DNA of 64,000 nucleotides from Paracentrotus lividus (lineage: Eukaryota; Echinodermata; Echinoidea; Camarodonta; Echinidae), in NCBI GenBank assembly GCA_940671915.1, contig CALNVZ010002100.1:3405095-3469094 (forward strand). Direction: 5' to 3'. Made by a program: the position numbers and the translations under genes. Positions 57,101 to 64,000 of the stretch are shown here, piece by piece. A model generated the notes under the pieces. The model was not told where the DNA came from. It did not search any database and saw only the letters and a program-made list of their open reading frames with translations. Position 1 is the first letter of the stretch. Each line of letters opens with the position of its first letter.

Positions 57101-60100
57101 GGTTCCCAGAATGCCAATGCACCAGGTCATGTAGTTCCTGCAATGCATGGGGTTCCAGAGTTTGGCCACATGGGATACCCCCAAGTACCATGGGGAGGGC
57201 TACAGAATCCTACCTTTGCAATGCATGAAACGGAACTGGACTTCGTATCAGGTGCTCCAAGCAAGAAGCGGAAAAGGAAGTCTAAAGTCAGCGAAGTGGC
57301 TTCAGTAGATAGTCCACTTGTTCATGGTGGTATGTTGCCTCAGATGATGTCTTTCCAAGGTCCAACAACCAGCTATGTCTCAGAGGTCGTGAGGAATCCC
57401 CATATGAACCCACAGCATAATCCTCTACAACGAGTGCAGATCCATGAATACACTCATCCGCCACATATTCCAGGAATGGTACGTCCTCCATATCCTGATC
57501 AGCAGCTTGTCTCAGGGACACAGATGCATGTCCCGCAGCTAGAGCGACGGAATATAAATAGTCTTCCTGTCATTGTTCAAAGTGCTCTTGAAGATACTCA
57601 CCTGAGAAATATGTTGCCTCAGCTGCAACAGCAGAGGCTATATACGAAATCTACAGGTCCTAAGAAGGTGAAGGATATGCTTGCAGATTTGCGTAATTCT
57701 AATCAGACTGGTGTAACAAGTGCAAACTCGGATATCAACAGTAGGGATTTGTCCCCTGTTACTCAAACTATCAGTGAATCTATCAGTACAACTTCCAGTG
57801 TATCTATTCCTCAAACAATTAGAACACTACAACAAGCAGTATCCATGGAACCATCAAAGACACTCATTGACTTAGATCCACAGTTTTCATTGCCTAGAGA
57901 TTCCGTAAAAGCTCAGATTGTCAGTGATGATGAATCCATTACCATTCACTGTTCCAGCAGTGGAGACTCTGTGTTAGATAATGACAATCACGTAAGTCCA
58001 GCTGTTTTGGAATCTGAAACTTTACAGTACTCTTCAACACATGGCGAATCACATAGAGAAGGTAAATCATTGGCTGATCAGCCTCTTGATCAGAATCAAC
58101 CAGTAGATACACCAAAAAACATTGAAAGATGTGTTGATGAACAACCTGATTATTCCATTAAAGTGTCTGCATCAGGAGACATTGACAAAACACAGTTTGT
58201 TTCTGGAGAACCAGTAATTGAAGAACAAGTCGAGACATGTGGTCAGGTTCCCCAAGAAAATCCAGAGGCAGGTGAATGTAGAAATGGAGCGACCAGCTTA
58301 TCCTTGCCTACAGTCCAGGAGCCACAAGATTGTCCAGCAACAGAATCCGCAAGTGCTGCCACGTCATCCATTCCATCAGTTAGTGAAGAACAAGAAGTTG
58401 CAACAGCACTGTTGTCCATGACTGATCAACCTCTGAAATCTCCCTCTCACATCAGTCTCGAGATAAGCCTTCAAGAACACCAACATGCAATTTCCCCAGC
58501 AGCTGATATTTCTCAATGCAAAGATATAGACCACATATGTTTGGAATCCAACAGACAAGAGAACAGTAGTGAAGGGTCTGCGAATAGTGACATGAAAGAA
58601 CAGAGCAATGATGAGGAGATGTCATCATCCATACATGTAGATTCTTTCTCAATCACTGAAACAGATTCATCAAGTAATCAAGTTGTGCAAGCTGGAGATA
58701 GCTGTGGTAACTCACATGAAACATTTGAGGTGACAACAAGACATGAAGAAGATGACAGTTCTCATCAGGAAGTATTACAAGAAGATGCACTCCGTTCAGA
58801 ACACGCCAAGGGTGATGTGAGTGAGAGTGGAAGCTCTGAAGATTCAAAGACACAAATTAATATTACAGGAAAATCAGATACATGTACATTGTCTATGAAA
58901 GCTGGTTGTAAAAAGGAGACAGAACATGCAACTCAAATACAAGAAGATCGTTGTTCACCGAGGATGCAGGAATCAAATCAAGACTCTTCCATCACAGTAC
59001 TTTCAGAATTGAACTTTGGGGTTGATGCTGACAGACATGTAAATGAAGCAGAGAGTGAATCAGAAATACAACTCAATAGTGAAGAGGTTGCAAACAAGGA
59101 TTCTCCGATAGAAAATCAATGTGTACCAGAAAGGGAGAGGGGAGAGGATTTTGCTGATGTTGAGCCAGAAAAGGAAAGTGATATTGATTGCAGTAGAATG
59201 ATGGAAAATAGTGGCTTAGACAACCAAATAAGAACTGACCTGAAATGTAATATGGAAAATGCCAAAGAACTGTGTGATGTAGAGGAGACGTGTGCCAGGG
59301 GATCAACAGAGGGCTCAGTAGGAGTCGATAAAGACAATGTAGATAATAATGAAAGGACTTTTGAAAGGCTGTCACCAGAGTGCAATTTAAATTCTAACAA
59401 TTCCAATTCCAGTGATCATTCGATTACAAGGGAAGAAGTCTGTGAAGTAGACTTGAACTCAAATACCAAACCTGTAGAGGCTATATCAAATACAAGCAAT
59501 GATTGTATGGACCCTGTTACCTTTGGTCCTTGTGTACCTGACTTACCTGAATTACCAGAAGAAGTGAGAAGTGAAAACTCTTTATGTGCAGGTGTTTCTG
59601 AACCAGCTCCTGTCACTTGTGACACGACTGATGTTGATAATCCGTCAGGCTACAACAAGGATGACAGTGAAAGCGTTCAACGGGCTTGCACTCTTGACAG
59701 TGAACTCGATCAAAAGAGAACAGAAGACAAAATTATGGATGAGGCTTCTGAAAGAGTCCAAGAGTCATCTGCAGTACCAATGGAAAGAACTGAATTAGAA
59801 GTGTCTGATACTGCTGTACGCAATGCAGAGGCTGTAAACAATGCAGAGCTTTTGAAGGATGTTCCAAGAAGTGAAAACAAAAGTAAAAGACAAGAGGCTC
59901 AAATGCCATCTGAATTGAGATTAGGCAACATTCCTGCTGAGGATGTAAAACATCAGCTTTGCAAGGATAGTGGTGGTTGTGCTGCTAGTCGAATGGCCTT
60001 GAGGGATTCATCTATCAACATCATACAAGAAGTGGTTCCAGTCCCTGAGCTGATCAAGAAACAGGTTGATCAGTGTGACAGTGTGGTGTCTGCTATGGAC

Positions 60101-63100
60101 AGATCAACAGATAATGGAATATTAGGTAAGTTTGATCTCATTTTTTTTTCTCAATTTGTATGTCTATTTATTATTGATTGGGTTGGTTGAATCCAAACAT
60201 GAAATTTGCTTATTCTAATTTATTCTGGTTGATTTTTTTTTCAAATATTTTGGTCAGCAAAATTTCAAATATTTTAAGATAGGAATAAATCCAGATAATG
60301 TTTTCAAAATGAATGATCTATCATGACTAGGCCTACATGTACATGACGGCTGCCCTTTTCTTGAGAACATTTATTCATTACGTCTTGTTTTACAAGGTTG
60401 ACTCAGTCAGTGTGATTAACACTGTTATACTTAGAGGCCCTGGAATGCAAACATGAACCAGGGGGACTACTGACAATATACCGGTGCCCTGTGTATAAAG
60501 AGTTGATATCAATTGAAAATCGATATTAAATGTATATTCATCATTGAAAGTTCGTTGAACATTGATTGGTAAGGAGCACTTAACATTATTTAAAATAATT
60601 CTACTAGAATAAGTAGAAATAAAAGTTTTCCCATTTGCCCGAGTAGAGTTGGGTTTACTATTTTATCGAAGCTATAGATATCTAAAATTTTGTATGTGTG
60701 TAGCCAAGCTATCAGGATCCTTGTTGCATGAAAGTCTAAACTGTGAACCAGTCAGAAATGTTGTTTCGAATTTGCAATTGGTCATAACTTTTTATGTTGC
60801 AGGGCACTGTTTATATATTCAAATTTCCAAAGGCATAAAAAACAGTGAACTATGCATGTGTCTCTGCTTTGAGACATTGTATTTTAATATTCAGAATGCA
60901 GTCTGCATACATTATTTGATGCTATGTCAGGCAGAGTCAGGAGTATTCATTTCTACTCAAATTAACTGAATTACTCTAAGAGAAATCATTCACTAGTTAC
61001 ATGTAGTGGTGCATTACTCTAAGAAATCTTTCACAAATTATTGGTGTCATATTTTTGGATTCTTTTAATCAGAAATAGGATTTTGTGTTATTGAAATGAG
61101 CAATATCATGAATTCAGGGGAAATATTGGGCTAGAAGTTTTATGCAGTCCCATACATGCATTTCTGTGTATAGTGCATGATTTGATCTCAGAATGGAATG
61201 AACTTCTTATCATTTTGGTGATTCTGAAATCTTAAAGCATACATTGTTCAACAATTCTTTGGTAAAATTTAAACCCAATCACTATGAGACAGTTTCTTCC
61301 ATAGTTTAATCTCATAACCACATTTCCCTATCCAGTGGGGATTATATAGCAAAACTTTACAATGCCGAAGAACAGGTATTGCCCATTGGCAATTTCATAA
61401 TAAACTGTACCTTTACCCAATCAGAAGACAGGAGTAGTGGATAATCTTGAAATGAGGTGTAATATAATTGATTTAAGCTACATTGTATCTAGATATTTGA
61501 GTAGGATTAGAGATCTAAAAAAAAAAAAAAAAAAAAAATCTAATCCTACCGTTTGCATAATAATAATATCGTTTTATTTACCCAGGATAGCCAGGGTATG
61601 TTCTAAATGCTAATACTTGAAAATAATAGAAGGCCAACTGTATAAATATCCAGGGTATCTCACCCCAGGCACTTGACATCCTTTAATCAAATTGGAAACC
61701 CACCAATTAATAACTTCCTGCAAAGTTCACTGTCAGTTTTTAGTACTACCAATCCCTGTCTGAGGAAGTGCACTCTATGTTGTACAAATTTAAGCTTCAT
61801 GTACTGTACATGGTCTAAAATGTTGGTTTAGCAGACCTACCAAGTTGTTAGTCTCTTATGCTAGAATCACAAGCCCCAGAACCAAATCTCACATTTACCT
61901 GCCCATTGATCTTTTCCAGATGCTTTAGGTCTGAACCTGGGGAAATTGTTTGTTTGTTGTTTTTTTTTGCTTAAAATTCTTAAAATTGCTTGTCGTATCG
62001 AGCGTTAAAAGCGCTACATACATATACTGTAGCTTATCATATAGAGTAGCTTTTGTGTGCTACATTATATTTTTTATTAAGTGTCTGTATTATACGCATT
62101 TGCGAGTGGTCAGATTTATGTTATGTGTCAATAAACATTTTTGGTATTTGGAACAATAGCGGAAAAAAAATTCAAATGTAAAGAATCCCATGTTAAAATG
62201 ATTGATGAAGAGTCACCTGTATGACATGCTATAATACATTTGTAAAAGGGTACGCACAAAACCTAATAACGATGTATGCTTAGTAACGATATGTTATAAT
62301 GGATTAGCACAAGAAATAAAGTTGAAGGCAATCTAGACTATAGGTCTATTTGCTACTTGTATGATTGCATGTTCTATTGATACATTAGTCGACCATATGA
62401 AGTTTAAATTACTAAATTATCCCTTGTGCAGACCTGTCTACAAATGTGCACTCAGGAAAATTTAGTAATTATTGTGTACATAATTGAATATGTTGTATGA
62501 TAGAGGCTATTCAAAGTAATGAAAACAATGCCAAAATGGTACAGTTTTGCTCACAATTTTCCCTAATTAATCCAAAAAATATTAGCTTATACAGTAATGC
62601 ATTTATACAACAAGAAATTACAACACTGTTGACAGAAACCTTTAAATTACATGGGGTTGTCATAGGTTTACCCCCTCCCCACCCCCACATCAAATGAAAT
62701 TCATATGGGGAAAACCCTTTCTGGGTTTTTCAATGGATCTCATTTTATCTCCCCCCCCCCTTCCAGGTGACGAAGCTTCTTGTTCACCAGAGCATGAAGA
62801 AGAAGAATCCTCATACAGCCATGAGTTTGAGACTGGTGACCTGGTCTGGGGTCAAATCAGAGGCTACTCATCTTGGCCAGGAAAGCTAGTCAATGATGCT
62901 GACGTCAAAGGTCAAAAGAAGAAAGAAGAAGGCAAGGTAATAAACTTAAGCTATTTTGTCATTCTGTCACTAGAAAATAACAACACTGGTTTAAAAAAAA
63001 TAATGTATAACTAAGTGCTTTATTTCCATTTTCCAGAGAGTCCAAGCTAACAGCAAAGACATCTTTTTCGAAGGTTTGAAAAACCAATGCAAATACAGAT

Positions 63101-63681
63101 ATTTACATGTACATGTTTTACTAACTTCAGGGCCTGCGAAGTCTAAATTAATTAAAATCGTTTGTGTTCAGGTAGAGACATAGAATAAACTCCAAATAAC
63201 TTTACCCCATTCACGATACGTGGCTACATGGTTAGTTTGGGAGTTCAAAGAACTAAATGGTGAATGTCTAGTCTAGACTTCAGGCACACTGTGACACATC
63301 GAGGATAGACGTAAACTGTATAATTCTTCAGACTCCTCAACTAGTAACCCCTGCCATAGAATGCCAGGTAAAATTATTTTTAAGTTGATTATAAGTGTTC
63401 TAGCTGTTCACAAAATATATTTTTTAATGTCAGAGATCCTTGATGCGAATGAACTGTATATGATTACATTCCTACTTTTAATTTGAAATGATTTACGTAT
63501 CCAATTGAGTAATCTTCAATATCTTTGTTGCATTATACACTGTTTACTTGTAATTGACTTTCTAGGTTTGGGTAATGTGGTTTGGAGATCATTCCTTCAC
63601 CCAAGTGGAACCAAGGAAACTAAAGACACTCACAGAGGGGCTTGAAGCACACCATAAAGCAAGAACAAGACATAGAACAAG
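53833..63681 (+). CDS. MBD5: MBD5/MBD6 ortholog (MBD plus PWWP chromatin protein), partial gene
   Basis: Five exons are visible: 53833-54125 (start at 54058), 54652-54912, 55527-60125, 62767-62936 and 63566-63681; the gene continues to the right. The N-terminus is an MBD (VPVGWKR ... SPSGQLL ... [14 protein letters not shown] ... VFNFDP ... [11 protein letters not shown]), closest in memory to vertebrate MBD5. The long exon is disordered and Ser/Gln/Glu-rich. The last two exons form a PWWP domain. In vertebrates MBD5 keeps the PWWP and MBD6 has lost it, so this looks like the single ancestral gene. Vertebrate MBD5/6 bind the PR-DUB complex and do not read methyl-CpG. The protein should be nuclear. 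Base losses between about 54.8 and 57.0 kb break the frame. Confidence 0.88.
54652..54912 (+). CDS. MBD5: MBD5/6 exon with the rest of the MBD, frame broken once
   Basis: The acceptor is TTTCTTAATAG|TCCGAG. It reads [40 protein letters not shown] and [12 protein letters not shown], then meets TAG at 54808. One frame over, [20 protein letters not shown] then SVETANNNQ continues to an intact donor (CAACCAG|GTGAGT). The second piece matches the TKLCIHKRKIIAVATLHKS part of vertebrate MBD5, so a base is missing near 54805-54825. The intact downstream frame and donor argue for a sequence error rather than an old pseudogene. Confidence 0.85.
55527..60125 (+). CDS. MBD5: MBD5/6 long central exon, first 1.5 kb frame-damaged
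   Basis: The probable acceptor is TTACATTTTACAG|ATTCAAA and the donor ATATTAG|GTAAGT (phase 1). From 57044 to 60125 one frame is open for over 1000 codons: Ser/Glu/Gln-rich, with a basic cluster KKRKRKSK near 57263 that looks like a nuclear signal and an acidic second half. Left of 57044 the frame changes repeatedly, yet recognisable pieces remain: [48 protein letters not shown], and [20 protein letters not shown] near 56248. The last one matches an ASSLLSAAAKAQLA segment of vertebrate MBD5. No large domain is expected here. Confidence 0.82.
61501..61549. repeat. Poly-A tract bracketed by inverted GTAGGATTAGA
   Basis: GTAGGATTAGA at 61501 and TCTAATCCTAC ending at 61549 are exact reverse complements flanking about 23 A. 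The structure could form a simple hairpin. It may be a small retroposed relic. Confidence 0.6.
61558..61615 (-). mobile_element. Truncated SINE 3' end
   Basis: ATTTACCCAGGATAGCCAGG is the reverse complement of the tail at 11330 (GGCTATCCTGGGTAA), followed by the same family's ATT-rich end. Only the tail is present. Confidence 0.55.
62767..62936 (+). CDS. MBD5: MBD5/6 exon, first half of PWWP
   Basis: The acceptor is CCCCCTTCCAG|GTGACG and the donor GGCAAG|GTAATA. It reads [20 protein letters not shown] then [20 protein letters not shown] and [33 protein letters not shown] is the PWWP signature (Pro-Trp variant SSWP), closely like [20 protein letters not shown] in vertebrate MBD5. Phases 1 in and 0 out fit both neighbours. 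Confidence 0.95.
63566..63681 (+). CDS. MBD5: MBD5/6 exon, second half of PWWP
   Basis: The acceptor is GACTTTCTAG|GTTTGG and the donor ACAAG|GTCAGC. It reads [20 protein letters not shown] then [44 protein letters not shown] is almost identical in vertebrate MBD5. Exit is phase 2; at least one more exon is needed for the C-terminus beyond the window. Confidence 0.95.
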
Positions 63682-63713
63682 GTCAGCATAAGATCTTATT
63701 CTCTTATAAATAG

Positions 63714-63760
63714 ATACAGTCCACTCTTGTTATCATGAGATGCTTGAGATCAAACATATT
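63714..63760. mobile_element. Left part of an ACAGTCC...MITE, interrupted
   Basis: ATACAGTCCACTCTTGTTAT and CATGAGATGC match the left end of the 31791 family member. The similarity stops where the next element begins and seems to resume after it (GTACTGAGCACTTCTAAGGC against CATACTGAACATTTAGGC). Confidence 0.55.
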
Positions 63761-63946
63761 ACTGTATAAGCCAATATTTTTGCGATTTTGGACTAGTTGG
63801 GGAAATTCGTGAGAGCAAAATTTCGCGATTTTGGTGATGACTTCATTACTATAAATAGCCTTGTACTGAAGTGGAAATTTTTGCGATGACCGACTCGCGA
63901 AATTCGCGAAAAATAAAGTCACCGCGAAAATAACCACTTATACAGT
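63761..63946. mobile_element. MITE with ACTGTATAAG ends and GCGAAA modules
   Basis: ACTGTATAAGCCAATATTTT on the left is mirrored by CTTATACAGTA on the right, and TTGCGATTTTGG pairs with GCGAAAATAACC. It is about 186 bases long, non-coding and intronic in MBD5/6. It appears inserted into the element at 63714. Confidence 0.7.
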
Positions 63947-64000
63947 ACCTGTTTATTTCAAAATGTTGTACTGAGCACTTCTAAGGCAGAGAGACACATG

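Larger units (their letters stand above)
60126..62766 (+). other. MBD5/6 intron between the long exon and PWWP
   Basis: This AT-rich intron contains an inverted SINE tail (61558-61615), a poly-A hairpin (61501-61549) and a C10 run just before the next acceptor (62750-62760). I see no other exons or genes; the open frame at 60649-60969 has no recognisable family. Confidence 0.6.

Overview
The window looks like animal genomic DNA, most probably from an echinoderm and plausibly a sea urchin. The genes are split into small exons by long AT-rich introns. The orthologs are clearly metazoan, and the non-coding DNA is crowded with short inverted-repeat transposons and tRNA-derived SINE pieces of the kind abundant in sea urchin genomes. 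The species is an inference from repeat style and protein similarity recalled from memory.

Three protein-coding genes can be assembled by hand. (1) A CPEB1 ortholog, a translational regulator that binds mRNA 3'UTRs, runs on the minus strand from a candidate start exon near 21.47 kb to beyond the left edge. Its N-terminal regulatory exons and the first half of RRM1 are inside the window; the rest of RRM1, RRM2 and the ZZ-type zinc finger must lie to the left. (2) A complete AARSD1 ortholog (alanyl-tRNA editing protein, AlaX type) lies on the minus strand at 28.0-49.4 kb, with 12 coding exons giving 411 residues. (3) An MBD5/MBD6 ortholog lies on the plus strand from 53.8 kb to beyond the right edge. 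It has an N-terminal MBD, a long low-complexity central exon and a PWWP domain. AARSD1 and MBD5/6 are divergently oriented.

The dominant structural feature is a direct tandem duplication of about 11 kb: copy A at 25641-36670 and copy B at 36671-47390. Both contain AARSD1 exons 4-12, 3' flank and the same transposons. Copy A keeps every reading frame and splice site. Copy B is about 310 bases shorter because of scattered one- and two-base losses, which break most exons. A 25-N gap follows 295 bases after copy B ends. This looks more like an unpolished long-read duplicate placed by gap filling than a biological duplication. Similar indel damage affects the MBD exon and the first 1.5 kb of the long exon of MBD5/6 (about 54.8-57.0 kb).

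The rest is transposon landscape: a broken non-LTR ORF1 at the left edge; a TTAA-flanked element at 34.5-36.5 kb filled with a 30-base minisatellite; a hAT-type MITE with a perfect 8-base target duplication nested in another MITE; a TA-flanked 871-base element; several foldback elements; SINE copies; and microsatellites. I found no CRISPR array, rRNA gene or convincing functional tRNA gene. No new multi-gene system is supported by this sequence.
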